A stretch of DNA of 64,000 nt from Micromonospora saelicesensis. Its GTDB lineage: Bacteria; Actinomycetota; Actinomycetes; Mycobacteriales; Micromonosporaceae. The stretch spans positions 248,001 through 312,000 of the forward strand of contig NZ_FMCR01000005.1 of assembly GCF_900091575.1 (NCBI RefSeq), in the 5' to 3' direction. Below the pieces are notes generated by a model. It saw only the letters and a list, made by a program, of their open reading frames with translations. It was not told where the DNA came from and did not search any database. Both the position numbers and the translations under genes were made by a program. Position 1 is the first letter of the stretch. Every line of letters begins with the position of its first letter. This document shows positions 34,551-43,479 of this stretch, one piece after another.

Positions 34551-35507
34551 ATGCGCAAACTTGCCGCCGCTGCCCTCGTGGGCATGGTCGTGGCCGTCCT
34601 CCCGGCAACGGGCGCCCTAGCCGCCGACCCCAAGCCGGATATCGCGGTGAGCTCCGCCGCCGACAAGGCCAACTACGCCGAGGGCGAGACCTTCACCATC
34701 ACGGTCACGGTGAAGAACAAGAGCTCCGTCGACGCTAAGCGCGTGCACTACACCGGCGGGGACAGCGAGGGCGTCGAGGATGTCGCCTACGGTGTGCTGT
34801 CGACCGGCTTCGATCTCGCCGCCGGCGCCACCAAGACCGTTCAGCTCACCGGCAAGACCAACCGCATGGCGTGGCAGGCCGGCTACGGATTCGTCGCCTT
34901 CTCGCTTGCCGCCGACAACGGTGAGGCCAACGACGCCGACAACGTCACCAGCGTGCGGCTGCTGGTGGGGGGCGCCTTCGACGATCTCGGCGGCTACGTC
35001 TTCCAGGGTGAGTCCTCTGGCGCCGAGTGGACGCCCCGGACACCTGGCGTCCCGGGTGTCAAGGTCGTCGCCACCAGTGCCGACGGCAAGACGAAGTACG
35101 CCGAGGCCATCACGGACGCCAAGGGCCTGTTCCGTTTCGCCCGCCTCCCCGTCGGCGACGTCCTGCTGACCTTCACCGCACCGGCGGGCTGGAAGATCCT
35201 GGCCGGCGAGAACGGCGAGGAGAACTACACGCTGGCGCAGGTCCGCGTCGATGACAGCGACGAGCCGCAGATCTTCGTGCCGGCGAAGAAGGTCGCCGTG
35301 AGCTCGCCGAGCACCTCGCCATCGGCGTCGCCGTCGGCATCAGCGTCGGCGTCGGCGTTGCCGTCAGCGTCAGCGAGCGCCGGCCCGGGCCTGCCGGTCA
35401 CTGGCGACAACACCATGCTGCTCGTCGGCGCGGCTACCGCCGCCGTCGCGGTCGGCCTCGCGCTGGTGCTCGTCGCACGGCGCCGCCGCCTACACCTGCG
35501 GGCCTGA
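34551..35507 (+). CDS. LPXTG cell-wall-anchored surface protein with Cna-B/SdrD-like domain
   Basis: A 318-residue protein. The signal peptide is MRKLAAAALVGMVVAVLPAT with cleavage near ALA-A. An Ig-like domain (YAEGETFTITVTVKNKSSVD) resembles DUF11/CARDB folds. A carboxypeptidase-like beta domain follows (GYVFQGESSGAEWTPRTP ... GLFRFARLPVGDVLLTF), typical of SdrD_B repeats. Next are a Ser/Ala/Pro linker, LPVTG, a hydrophobic helix and ARRRRLHLRA. Sortase should link it to the wall. It stands alone between a repeat copy and a strong terminator. The same LPVTG anchor occurs in the gene at 17363. Confidence 0.88.
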   Translation: MRKLAAAALVGMVVAVLPATGALAADPKPDIAVSSAADKANYAEGETFTITVTVKNKSSVDAKRVHYTGGDSEGVEDVAYGVLSTGFDLAAGATKTVQLTGKTNRMAWQAGYGFVAFSLAADNGEANDADNVTSVRLLVGGAFDDLGGYVFQGESSGAEWTPRTPGVPGVKVVATSADGKTKYAEAITDAKGLFRFARLPVGDVLLTFTAPAGWKILAGENGEENYTLAQVRVDDSDEPQIFVPAKKVAVSSPSTSPSASPSASASASALPSASASAGPGLPVTGDNTMLLVGAATAAVAVGLALVLVARRRRLHLRA

Positions 35508-35575
35508 TCGACCAAGGTCCCTCCAGCGGCCGAACACCCGCAGGCTGCAGCGCCCCCTAGTCGTGCAAGGCGAAG

Positions 35576-35614
35576 GGCGCCGAGGCCCCAGCACCCCGCT
35601 GGAGCCTCGGCGCC
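35576..35614 (+). terminator. hairpin terminator of the LPXTG gene
   Basis: GGCGCCGAGGC (35576-35586) pairs with GCCTCGGCGCC (35604-35614), 68 bases after the stop codon. Confidence 0.65.
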
Positions 35615-35863
35615 GCGACTCCGGCCGCGGCAACGTCCTCAACGCGCGCTCCTCTGGTGTTCACGTTCATGGCCGTCGTCGGCCACTCGAACACCCCCGG
35701 CCTCGGGATCTTCCTGTGGGGTCTGTACGCGTTGATCAGGTTTACGCTCATGGCGATTCGGTCGCTACGGGCAGCGGTTTTCTCGGTAGGCGTAGGCGTA
35801 GCGCGAGGACCGCCGGCGCTGCAGACCATACGTGTCTCCTGACAGGGGGCGTCCCACAGGCCA
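35615..35863. other. intergenic, no supported gene
   Basis: A 61-codon hydrophobic frame at 35657-35842 and an antisense frame exist, but no start signal or homology supports either. Confidence 0.35.
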
Positions 35864-36055
35864 AAGCGGTAAGGAGCCGATGGTTGGCCCGGCCTTGCAA
35901 CTGGGAGCAGATTGGGTGCAGGCTGGTTAAGAGGTCACCACGCCCGAAGTGCTCACCGACGCTGCGCGGAGCCGACGGCTTTGACCTGCGATGATGCAGT
36001 CAAGCGGTGTGGTGTGACCTCCCAGTGAATACCGAAGAGGTCAAGCCTCCAGCCT
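35864..36055 (+). repeat. dispersed repeat, modules A-B (copy 1)
   Basis: Module A: GGTTGGCCCGGCCTTGCAAC, TGGGAGCAGATTGGGTGCAG, then CGCCCGAAGTGCTCACCGA. Module B: GCGGTGTGGTGTGACCTCCC and AGTGAATACCGAAGAGGTCA. Module A recurs at 36783 and 48056; B recurs at 44985, 48186 and 55390. Confidence 0.72.
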
Positions 36056-36194
36056 CCCGACTGGCTTGTGCCGGCCGACGTCCCGGTTCTCCTATGGCCA
36101 CGTCTGTAGGCGTGCTGCAGCCCAACGAGCACAACCGTCGCCAGGGCGTGAGCTGAGGATCAATCAGCGTACTGTCCGACTCGGTCCGCGTGAA

Positions 36195-36238
36195 GGCGTC
36201 TCCGCAGTCTCGCCGCTATCTGAGCCTGCGGAGACGCC
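36195..36238 (-). terminator. 13-bp stem terminator of the small conserved gene
   Basis: GGCGTCTCCGCAG (36195-36207) and CTGCGGAGACGCC (36226-36238), just past the minus-strand stop at 36245. Confidence 0.65.
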
Positions 36239-36244
36239 GGTGGT

Positions 36245-36487
36245 TCAGCCGTTCTGCGGGTTGGTGTTGTCCGTGCCGCCGAGGCGGGCCAGGAACTCGT
36301 GGCACTTGTGGGCACGCGCGGAGTCCTCCGCCATGACCTGCTCGAAGAACGACGCGATCTCGTCTTGGCCGGCGTTCTTGGCGTCGCGGACGTATTGCCC
36401 GTAGTCGTGCCCCGCTTTGAGTGAGTGGTACTGCACGGAGATGAGGTCGAACGTCACGTCGTCGAAGCCGGTTTCTCCGGTAGCCAT
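36245..36487 (-). CDS. small conserved actinobacterial protein (ferritin-like helical)
   Basis: An 80-residue acidic helical protein, MATGETGFDDVTFDLISVQY then HSLKAGHDYGQYVRDAKNAG and an IASFFEQVMAEDSARAHKCH segment. It resembles short uncharacterised proteins widespread in actinobacteria whose His/Glu spacing recalls half of a ferritin-like bundle. GGGGAAGGAGAGC precedes the ATG, an excellent ribosome binding site. It is monocistronic, with its own terminator. The function is unknown; stress-related metal or protein binding is a guess. Confidence 0.72.
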   Translation of the reverse strand: MATGETGFDDVTFDLISVQYHSLKAGHDYGQYVRDAKNAGQDEIASFFEQVMAEDSARAHKCHEFLARLGGTDNTNPQNG

Positions 36488-36782
36488 GTGCTCTCCTTCC
36501 CCTCAGGTGCCGCGTACGCGCGGGTCGTCCGGTAGTCCTACCCACCCGGACGTCGTGCACTCCCGAAACCTCATGTCACGGCGGCGGCGCGCTCCAACAC
36601 CGGCAGTCATGACGGTCTCAGGCTCTGCCGAAGACGGCACCGCTCTCTGAGCGCGCAGGGCGGCGGTGCTGTCTGCCGGCCCGTTGTCGGGCCCGTTCTT
36701 GAGACCATCTCGCGGGGCGTACGCCGCGTGCGCGGGGGACTGGTGCCGGCGCCACCAAGGGCCGACGCGGCGATCGCGGGGC
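36488..36782. other. intergenic, no supported gene
   Basis: About 295 bases holding the promoter of the minus-strand 36245-36487 gene and GC-rich sequence without a supported frame. Confidence 0.35.
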
Positions 36783-36884
36783 AGGGTCAAGGCGGTAAGG
36801 AGTCGTTGGTTGGCCCGGCCTTGCAACTGGGAGCAGATTGGGTGCGGGTTGGCGAAGACGTCTCCGCGCCCGAAGCGCTCACCG
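36783..36884 (+). repeat. dispersed repeat, module A (copy 2)
   Basis: CAAGGCGGTAAGGAGTCGTT, GGTTGGCCCGGCCTTGCAAC and TGGGAGCAGATTGGGTGCGG match copy 1 closely. The match ends at CTCACCGA near 36884, where a gene fragment begins abruptly. Confidence 0.72.
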
Positions 36885-37325
36885 ATGTGGGACAGCGACG
36901 AGGCCAAGCGCGAGCAGGGCTGGATCAAGAACCGGTATTCCTACTGCCAGAGCCACATGGTGTACATCGGGGCGATCGAATGCGGACTGTTCCCGCCGTC
37001 GTGCCGGTTGAGCGGTGACTACCTCTCGCAGAACATGCTGCGCGGCGAGGGCAAGCAGGGCGGCCACATCAACGACCCGAGCAAACTGCGGTGGGCAGGC
37101 TTCACTCTCGACGTCGGGGTGCTGTGGGCCCGGGGGGTGTTCTCGGCGCCGACGGCGAAAATGAAGGCCACCATGGAGTGCGACGGCGGCTATCGCGACC
37201 CCGTCTTCGACGTCGACGACGACAACGCGTGCTTCCCGGGGCCGGACGACGGCACCGAGAAGACGATCCCGGGCTGGCGGGCCAACAACTACGCCTCCGT
37301 GCCCGGCTCACTGACGGCGCTGTGA
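36885..37325 (+). pseudogene. 3' portion of a secreted cysteine-containing protein gene
   Basis: From the repeat edge a frame reads EAKREQGWIKNRYSYCQSHM, later KLRWAGFTLDVGVLWARGVF and CDGGYRDPVFDVDDDNACF, ending at 37325. Several Cys and acidic loops suggest an extracellular protein. It lacks a start or signal peptide because module A replaces its 5' end exactly. An in-frame ATG at the boundary is probably chance. The family is uncertain: it resembles the middle of large streptomycete secreted proteins. Confidence 0.5.
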
Positions 37326-37761
37326 TCGTCGGCCAGGACGTTGACGAGATCTCCGCTGGTCTCGTACTGCGGTTCGAGAACGGCGACCTCGTTATCGGCA
37401 CACTCGGCCACGAGTTGGTTCTCGCCGTCGGCCAGGTGCCGGCGGCCGCCGCTCATTACTGGGCTGTGCAGCCCTTCGTGCACGGCGGTTGCCGGTAGCG
37501 GCGACTTCTTCATCTCCCAGCGGACCTGGCTGCGCAGATCATGACGTGTCACCGCGGGCGCCGGCTCGGTACTGGCGGGCTGTCGACCTGGTGGTTCGCA
37601 CTCGATAGCATGAGCTTCCCAGCCAGGAGCACGTCGCGCTTTCTGCAGTAGCCGATGACAGCGCGCAAGCGGCCGATGGGTGCCGATAGGGTCCTCGGCG
37701 TGGACGCGAACGAGATCACGCCGCATCTGCTTCCCAATCGCTTTGCGGATGCGGTCGGACA
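37326..37761. other. decayed coding sequence
   Basis: A plus-strand frame ending at 37498 gives DEISAGLVLRFENGDLVIGT and looks like a gene scrap. A minus-strand frame ending near 37600 gives RIRKAIGKQMRRDLVRVH. Neither can be extended or identified. Confidence 0.35.
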
Positions 37762-38139
37762 TCATCTGACGTGCCGCTTGAGTCGTAGGTCCCAACCTGG
37801 AGAATCATTGTCCTCGTTGAGGACGAGGGTGAGTCTGTACCAGTCCGCGACGGGTCGTGCGGCGTGTTCCCATTGGTCGAGCCCGGTCCGCAGCGCTGTG
37901 AGGGATGCGGAGTTAGGGCTGTCGGCGATGATCGTGGAGTCGGTCAGGATTACGGCGGCTTTCCCTGTCAAGGGTTTCTGTTCAATGTTTTGAGCCGTCC
38001 GGACTTCGAAAACGTGATGGGGCCGGCCCCTGTCGGCGTAGGTGTTGTGCGGCCACGTACGCCACCGTTGCACAGCAGCCATCGATGCCCATAAGTCGGC
38101 GGCGAGCGTACGCCAGCCCAGAAATTGTTGACTACACAC
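37762..38139 (-). CDS. hypothetical protein, weakly supported
   Basis: A 125-residue open frame with AAVQRWRTWPHNTYADRG, KAAVILTDSTIIADSPN and DWYRLTLVLNEDNDSPGW. Residue use looks protein-like, with mixed hydrophobic and acidic residues, but no family is recognised and no ribosome binding site is clear. It could be a fragment of a longer decayed gene. Confidence 0.35.
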   Translation of the reverse strand: MCSQQFLGWRTLAADLWASMAAVQRWRTWPHNTYADRGRPHHVFEVRTAQNIEQKPLTGKAAVILTDSTIIADSPNSASLTALRTGLDQWEHAARPVADWYRLTLVLNEDNDSPGWDLRLKRHVR

Positions 38140-38304
38140 AGTGCTGTCTACCGGCCCCTCGGCGGCCTCTGGATCTGCCGAGTTGAATGCATTGCTCGGC
38201 TTCTATCCGACGGTTAATGCCGAGGGTTTGGTTGGCGCTAGTCACCGAGGGCTGGCGTTTGCCTCACCAGGCAGGTCTTCGATGTGAAGTCAGGGAGGAC
38301 GCCG

Positions 38305-38841
38305 ATGTTGGACAGCTCGTCTACCATAGACTTTAGTGAATATGAATCTCAGTTAAGGGGTCGGCCAGTGATTGGCGATATCGTCCAGATTATTAGCTTG
38401 ATGGCAGTCGCTGTGACGATCTACTTCGCCTCACTGCAAACCAAGGGTCTGCGAGAACAGGTAAAGATTTCTAACCTCGTAGGAAGATATGAGACTCTAA
38501 ATCACGCGAGTGAGCGCTACGACGTCGGACTTCAGCTAATTTTCCATTGGCCTAGCCTCCGTCCTTACATCTTCGGCGGGAAGCCTGTCGACTTGCATGG
38601 AGACGACCTTGGAAGAGCGCTCATCGTTGCGGACCTAATGGCGGGAGCGACGGATTATGGTCTCCGAGTAGGTGAACGCTTCCCAGATGATCCGCAGTCT
38701 GTTTGGGTCAGCATCGCCGTAGCCATGGCGGGGCAACCGCTCTTTCGAGCCCTTCTGGACGAGCGTCCATGCGAATTTCCTGATCTCGTCAGATACTTCA
38801 GTCGTTCCAGCGATCCGAATCAAGGTCCCCTCGCTGAATAA
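38305..38841 (+). CDS. hypothetical membrane-anchored protein with atypically low GC
   Basis: A 178-residue protein: a short N-terminus, one transmembrane helix (IVQIISLMAVAVTIYFASL), then a cytoplasmic helical domain (GLREQVKISNLVGRYETLNH). ATG 38305 has AGGGAGG six bases upstream, better than GTG 38284. Codon use is markedly less GC-rich than in neighbours (AATATGAATCTC, GATTTCTAACC), a sign of recent transfer. Similar short TM-plus-helix proteins appear in phage and defence islands, but no family can be named. It is followed by repeats. Confidence 0.65.
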   Translation: MLDSSSTIDFSEYESQLRGRPVIGDIVQIISLMAVAVTIYFASLQTKGLREQVKISNLVGRYETLNHASERYDVGLQLIFHWPSLRPYIFGGKPVDLHGDDLGRALIVADLMAGATDYGLRVGERFPDDPQSVWVSIAVAMAGQPLFRALLDERPCEFPDLVRYFSRSSDPNQGPLAE

Positions 38842-38966
38842 GCCATCACCGATGGCACACTCTATTGCCGCCGACCGTGCGCGCAACTCACCGAGTGTTG
38901 ATCATGGGGATTCGATCGGCCGCGCTGGATTGCAGAGTCGTCCCCACTTGTCCTTCCTTGCCGTAG
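38842..38966. other. short intergenic before repeat copies
   Basis: No gene; AT-richer DNA continuing the composition of the preceding gene. Confidence 0.3.
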
Positions 38967-39064
38967 GTGTGCTGCAGATCGATGTGGAGTGTTGCGGGTG
39001 AGCTCGCTGGAGTCCGCCGCAATTCCGTCTTTCGAGACACCGATCCCATGGGCAACGTCCTGAG
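38967..39064 (+). repeat. dispersed repeat, module C (copy 2, partial)
   Basis: GTGCTGCAGATCGATGTGGA, GTTGCGGGTGAGCTCGCTGG, TTCGAGACACCGATCCCATG and GGCAACGTCCTGA match copy 1. It lacks module B at its start and is directly followed by copy 3. Confidence 0.7.
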
Positions 39065-39110
39065 CTCCCCATTCAGCTGGAAGCCTCTTCTGCGGGCCCG
39101 AAGGGTCCAG

Positions 39111-39297
39111 GGCCGGTGGGCTCCCAGTGGAGAGCGAAGTGGTCAGGTGGTGCTGCTCCCAGGATGCCTGGCGCCGGCCGGCGTCTCGGGTTGCCTAACG
39201 CCGCGCCTGCAGGTTGCTGCAGACCGACGCAGAGTGTTCCGGGTGAGCGGGCTGAAGTCCGCCGTGGGTCCGTCATCTGAGACACCAATCCCGCAGA
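39111..39297 (+). repeat. dispersed repeat, modules B-C (copy 3)
   Basis: GCGAAGTGGTCAGGTGGTGC, TGCTCCCAGGATGCCTGGCG, CCGGCCGGCGTCTCGGGTTG, GGGTGAGCGGGCTGAAGTCC and CCGTCATCTGAGACACCAAT. It stands in tandem with copy 2. Confidence 0.7.
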
Positions 39298-39338
39298 GCG
39301 AACTACCACAAGACCCTCAAGAGGACGACCGGCGGCAG

Positions 39339-39373
39339 GCCGGCAGGAAACCGCGAACGTGCTCCCTGCCGGC
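39339..39373 (-). terminator. hairpin at the end of the minus-strand gene at 39388
   Basis: GCCGGCAGG (39339-39347) pairs with CCTGCCGGC (39365-39373). It lies 15 bases past the stop codon of the minus-strand gene. Confidence 0.5.
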
Positions 39374-39387
39374 TTTCCCTTCGGGCG

Positions 39388-40503
39388 CTACTCGTCGTTC
39401 ACGCTGAACGCTCGAAGTCCAAGGCTTGGTGCCAGCGCTTCGACAAGCCAGGTAACACGGTGATCACCAGCGGCCAGCCCAGCGCGAGCGACCGTGCACC
39501 AGTCGTCGCGATCGAGCAGGGAAAGATAGCCGCTCAGAACGCGCTCTCGTCCGCCCTCGGGCCAAGCTATTCGTTCCGCCGCTGGGTGATGTAGATGCTC
39601 AGCCAGTTGCGCGGCGATGACGAAACGCTCCACCGACGGCTCTAGGCGACCGACGTGCTCGCAGTGGGCCTCTAGAACGGCGGAGGCGGGCGGATAGTGC
39701 TCGAGCGTGATGCCCGTGCCGCCGCTGTCAGCCATGATGGTCAGCAGCAGGCCGGTGTGATCGACCAACTCGCTGTCAGGATTCGCCGCGGTGATCGCCT
39801 CTTGCAGGTGCGCCTCAGTGGCGACCTTTCCGGCGAAGTAGCGGTTGAGGTAGTCGCCATCACAGGCGCGTCGCAGCATCCATGGCCGCGCTGCGGTGCT
39901 GCCGATCGTGCACAGGGACTCCACGACATAGACCCGTCCCCAGCCTGTGACCCGCTCGGCTAGCCACAGCAATGCGTCCGAGCCGCCGCACCACGACCGT
40001 CGTTCGAGCGCGCGGGCGGCCAGTGGGCCGAAGCCCTTCGACAGCAACCCGATCGTTTTGATCAACTCGATGTCGTCCTCATCCCATACGGTGGTCAGCA
40101 ACGCCAGACCAACAGTCGTAGCGCACCGATCGGTCGCGTGCTGGACAAGCCATCGACCGGTCGCTCGAACACGCTCGGCGTCCACTCGACAAGCCGCAGC
40201 CATGATGTGTTCGTTGGGATGGATCGGAACATAGATGTCATGGAACGCGCCGGCAAGATCGCCTGGAACGGCGGACCCGTCGGCGAAATGCGTGTCCAAA
40301 ACGGCGGCGACATCAGCACCGCTGCGGCGCCGATCCTCCGGCTCGCGAGGACGGGACTTCCGACCTCGGTGCTGTCCCTCATCCGGATACGGCTCACCGT
40401 CACGGAAAAGAGGCGCGTCGGGATCCTCGCGATGCATCCGCAACGCATGATCAAATAACGACAAGTGGGGTCCGAGCAGGCCAGGCTCGGGTGTCACGCT
40501 CAC
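39388..40503 (-). CDS. large hypothetical protein, possibly helical-repeat
   Basis: A 371-residue soluble protein starting at GTG 40503 (MSVTPEPGLLGPHLSLFDHA). After a charged, possibly disordered segment (residues 35-60) it is all-helical with Trp/Leu-rich amphipathic units such as GRWLVQHATDRCATTVGLAL and WLAERVTGWGRVYVVESLC. This pattern recalls HEAT-like repeats, like the other large protein at 45083. No family name is certain. It stands alone on its strand with a terminator hairpin after it. Confidence 0.6.
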   Translation of the reverse strand: MSVTPEPGLLGPHLSLFDHALRMHREDPDAPLFRDGEPYPDEGQHRGRKSRPREPEDRRRSGADVAAVLDTHFADGSAVPGDLAGAFHDIYVPIHPNEHIMAAACRVDAERVRATGRWLVQHATDRCATTVGLALLTTVWDEDDIELIKTIGLLSKGFGPLAARALERRSWCGGSDALLWLAERVTGWGRVYVVESLCTIGSTAARPWMLRRACDGDYLNRYFAGKVATEAHLQEAITAANPDSELVDHTGLLLTIMADSGGTGITLEHYPPASAVLEAHCEHVGRLEPSVERFVIAAQLAEHLHHPAAERIAWPEGGRERVLSGYLSLLDRDDWCTVARAGLAAGDHRVTWLVEALAPSLGLRAFSVNDE

Positions 40504-40682
40504 CGGCGGACGGAGGACTCGATTCTTTCGATCATGCCCGGATCATGCCAGGCGCTTCACCCGACCAGCAACCCCGCGCCGGATTGGTTGACCTCCCGGG
40601 CACGTGCTGGACGCTCCTGCAGAGCGACTGGCCACCGCGGTGCTGTACGTGTCGAAACCGGAAACAGGAGTCGATGCGGGGA

Positions 40683-41276
40683 TCACGCCTGTGTGTGCTC
40701 AGACAGTCGGTGATCCGGTTGGCTCGGGTCGCCCGTCGGGCGGTAGCCGAACTTGACGATCCGGCGTGCGGAGTCGGTGTAGGCCTCCTGCCCGTCGGGC
40801 GCGAAGGCGCCGAGGCCATCGACGTAACGGTTGTACATGCAGAACGCGGCGGCGATCAGGACGCTGTCGTGAATCTCCAGGTCGGTGGCGCCTTCCGCGC
40901 GAGCGTTCGCGACCATCTCGGCGGTGACGCTGCGGCCGTCGACCTGTACCGCGCCCGCGATGCGCAGCAGCGCGCGTAGTTTGGCCGGGATCGGGGCGGT
41001 ATCGAGGTCGGCGCGCACCTGATCGACGAGGGTCATACCCTGCTCGAGCTGCGTTGCGGCGGAGGCCGAATGCGACGCGCAGCAGAAGGTGCACTCGTTG
41101 AGCCCGGAGACGTATGCGGCGATCAGTTCGCGCTCGCCGGCCGGGAGCGAATGCGGGGCGCGCAGCAGTACCTCGGCCAGCTCGCTGAGCGGCTTGGACG
41201 TTTCCGGGCGGTACCGCATGAGGCCGGTGATGCCGGGGAACCGGGTCTCGTCGACGCCGAGATCGATGTGTGCCAT
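40683..41276 (-). CDS. AhpD-like carboxymuconolactone decarboxylase family protein (peroxidase-related)
   Basis: A 197-residue protein with the CMD/AhpD core. The motif LIAAYVSGLNECTFCCASHS contains the Glu and the C-x-x-C (CTFC) plus His that give AhpD-type peroxidase activity. A C-terminal SVLIAAAFCMYNRYVDGLGA helix is also typical of the peroxidase-related group. ATG 41276 follows GGAAGGCGAGAAG. Longer upstream frames to 41693 have shadow composition. It probably reduces peroxides using a thiol donor; the donor is unknown. It is monocistronic. Confidence 0.82.
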   Translation of the reverse strand: MAHIDLGVDETRFPGITGLMRYRPETSKPLSELAEVLLRAPHSLPAGERELIAAYVSGLNECTFCCASHSASAATQLEQGMTLVDQVRADLDTAPIPAKLRALLRIAGAVQVDGRSVTAEMVANARAEGATDLEIHDSVLIAAAFCMYNRYVDGLGAFAPDGQEAYTDSARRIVKFGYRPTGDPSQPDHRLSEHTQA

Positions 41277-41766
41277 GGTCTTCTCGCCTTCCAGGCATGG
41301 GCCGCGGCCCAGTCGGACGTTGCCTCTGCCGATCACGCTGGCCAGCACGGGGGCGCGTGACCGATGCTGCGCAGCGTCGCCCGAGCCCCGTTGACACCGG
41401 TCCGGGACACCGTCGTCACGCCGATCACGCTCTCGCCAGGTCCACCGGACGGATCTTTCCTTCGTGCTCTCCGTAGCTCGTGACGGGTCGATCCGGGCCG
41501 TCGATCGATGATCGTAGTGGTCAGGTTGGCCGCCGTCGACCGGGCGCTGATCAGCGCAGTGCGGTCGCTGGTCATGGCCCGTGGGCCCTGCGCCGGGCTG
41601 GAGCTGGTGGTCACCCCGGTCACGGACGAGCCGGGCCGCACGACTGGACCCACGCGGCGACCCGGCGCTCCGGGTCGCGCGCGCCCCTGCCACATCGACG
41701 GGAGTTCAGCTGTCGAGTACGTTACCGGCAAATCGATCCGGCGATCGTGGACGGCGGGGAGGCCGC
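41277..41766. other. intergenic between divergent genes
   Basis: 490 bases with no supported gene. It must contain the promoters of the minus-strand AhpD-like gene and the plus-strand FAD oxidase. Confidence 0.4.
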
Positions 41767-43380
41767 GTGGCCGAAAAGCACCGTTCGTGGTGGGGCTGGG
41801 GGGACGTCGAGGACGCGGTGACTGGCGCGGAGGCCACGGCCTTAGTCAACCGGGTGCGTACCCTGCTGCCCGATGCTGACCTGACCGAGCACGTCGCGCC
41901 GCCGGTAGCCGAGCTCGGCCTGCGCCAGCCGCGGGTCGATCCGCCGGCGTCACTCGTGCGGTTGTGCTCGACGGACCCGGCCGACCGGGCGGCGCACACA
42001 CACGGTAAGGCGTTCCGGGACGTCGTTCGCAACCTGCACGGGGACGTTCACGATCCGCCGGACCTGGTGATCCGGCCGGCGACCGAGCAGGATGTCGTTG
42101 ACGTGCTGGACTGGTGCGCGGGCCGGGGCGTCGCAGTGATTCCCTATGGCGGTGGCTCGTCAGTGGTTGGCGGCGTGGAGCCCCGGTTGGACGGCCGGTA
42201 TCCCGCGGTGGTCAGTCTCGACCTGGGGTGCCTCGACCGGGTGCTGGAGGTGGACGGGACCAGCCGGGCGGCCCGCATCCAGGCCGGCGTGTTCGGCCCG
42301 GCGCTGGAGGACCAGCTCCAGCGGCACGACCTCACGCTGCGGCACTTCCCGCAGTCGTTTGAGTTCTCCACCCTGGGTGGCTGGTTGGCCACTCGCGCCG
42401 GCGGTCACTACGCCACCGTGCTGACTCACATCGACGACGTGGTGGAGTCGTTGCGGGTGGTCACCCCGGCGGGCATCAGCCAGTCGCGGCGGCTGCCCGG
42501 CTCCGGCGCCGGACCCGCGCCGGACCGGCTGTTCCTCGGCTCGGAAGGCACGCTCGGCGTCATCACCGAGGCGTGGATGCGGCTGCAGCAGCGGCCGCGC
42601 TGGCGGGCGGACGCCGCGGTGCACTTCACCGACTACGACACTGCGGTCGCCGCCACCCGGGCCATCGCCCAGGCCGGGCTGTACCCGAGTAACTGCCGGC
42701 TGCTCGACCCGGCGGAGGCGCTGCTCAACGCCGGCGCCGCCACCACTGGCGGCGTTCTCGTCCTGGGGTTCGAGTCCGCCGACCATCCGGTCACACCATG
42801 GCTGGACCGCGCCGTCGAGCTGTGCCGCGACCACGGGGGAGCCCTGCCGGAGCCACCCAGAGGCGACGACTCGTCTGGTCCACGGCAACGGACCGCCGCC
42901 GCCGAGGCCTGGCGGTCGGCGTTCCTACGGATGCCGTACCAACGCGACGCGCTCGCCGCCCGGTCGATGATCGTGGAGACGTTCGAGACCGCGTGCACCT
43001 GGGACCGCTTCTCCGCCCTGCGGGCGGCCGTGCTCGCCGCGGCCGGCGACGCGCTCCGAACGGTCGGCGCGACAGGCGTGGTCACCTGCCGCTTCACCCA
43101 CGTCTACCCGGACGGCCCCGCACCCTACTTCGGCGTATACGCCACCGGCCGCTGGGGCGCCACCGTGGACCAGTGGGACCAGATCAAGCACGCCGTGTCC
43201 GACGCGCTGCTCGCCGCAGGCGGCACCATCACCCACCATCACGCCGTCGGCCGCGACCACCGGCCGTGGTACGACCGGCAGCGTCCCGACCCCGTCGCGC
43301 TCGCGCTGCGCGCCGCCAAGAGCGCGCTCGATCCGTCTTGGATCCTCAACCCTGGCGTCCTCGTCGATCCGGCCAGCTGA
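41767..43380 (+). CDS. FAD-binding oxidase, alkyldihydroxyacetonephosphate synthase-like
   Basis: A 537-residue protein. The N-terminal PCMH-type FAD domain contains PDLVIRPATEQDVVDVLDWC and the phosphate loop GVAVIPYGGGSSVVGGV. Then come FEFSTLGGWLATRAGGHYAT, a GSEGTLGVITEAWMRL stretch and C-terminal FAD-linked oxidase motifs, THVYPDGPAPYFGVYA and LDPSWILNPGVL. This order matches AGPS/FAD-linked oxidases that act on alkyl-DHAP, D-lactate or related hydroxy acids. GTG 41767 has GGGGAGG five bases upstream. A hairpin follows at 43419. The exact substrate is unknown. Confidence 0.85.
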   Translation: MAEKHRSWWGWGDVEDAVTGAEATALVNRVRTLLPDADLTEHVAPPVAELGLRQPRVDPPASLVRLCSTDPADRAAHTHGKAFRDVVRNLHGDVHDPPDLVIRPATEQDVVDVLDWCAGRGVAVIPYGGGSSVVGGVEPRLDGRYPAVVSLDLGCLDRVLEVDGTSRAARIQAGVFGPALEDQLQRHDLTLRHFPQSFEFSTLGGWLATRAGGHYATVLTHIDDVVESLRVVTPAGISQSRRLPGSGAGPAPDRLFLGSEGTLGVITEAWMRLQQRPRWRADAAVHFTDYDTAVAATRAIAQAGLYPSNCRLLDPAEALLNAGAATTGGVLVLGFESADHPVTPWLDRAVELCRDHGGALPEPPRGDDSSGPRQRTAAAEAWRSAFLRMPYQRDALAARSMIVETFETACTWDRFSALRAAVLAAAGDALRTVGATGVVTCRFTHVYPDGPAPYFGVYATGRWGATVDQWDQIKHAVSDALLAAGGTITHHHAVGRDHRPWYDRQRPDPVALALRAAKSALDPSWILNPGVLVDPAS

Positions 43381-43418
43381 TGGGGTACCGAGCATTCGTA
43401 GCGCGGGCCGGCTTGTGC

Positions 43419-43467
43419 GACCATCGCCTCGTCGATGGGGGTGGACCGCACCGACGAGGCGATGGTC
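43419..43467. terminator. 16-bp perfect hairpin between convergent genes
   Basis: GACCATCGCCTCGTCG (43419-43434) and CGACGAGGCGATGGTC (43452-43467). It lies 38 bases after the FAD oxidase stop and 12 bases past the minus-strand frame end at 43480, so it can serve both. Confidence 0.7.
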
Positions 43468-43479
43468 AAGGGAAGAGCG

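Noticed and set aside
35657..35842. 61-codon hydrophobic ORF
   Set aside because: No ribosome binding site, no conserved pattern, and it lies in the terminator-repeat region.
37289..37795. 168-codon minus-strand ORF
   Set aside because: Its left part is antisense to a better plus-strand scrap and no motif is visible; treated as decayed DNA.
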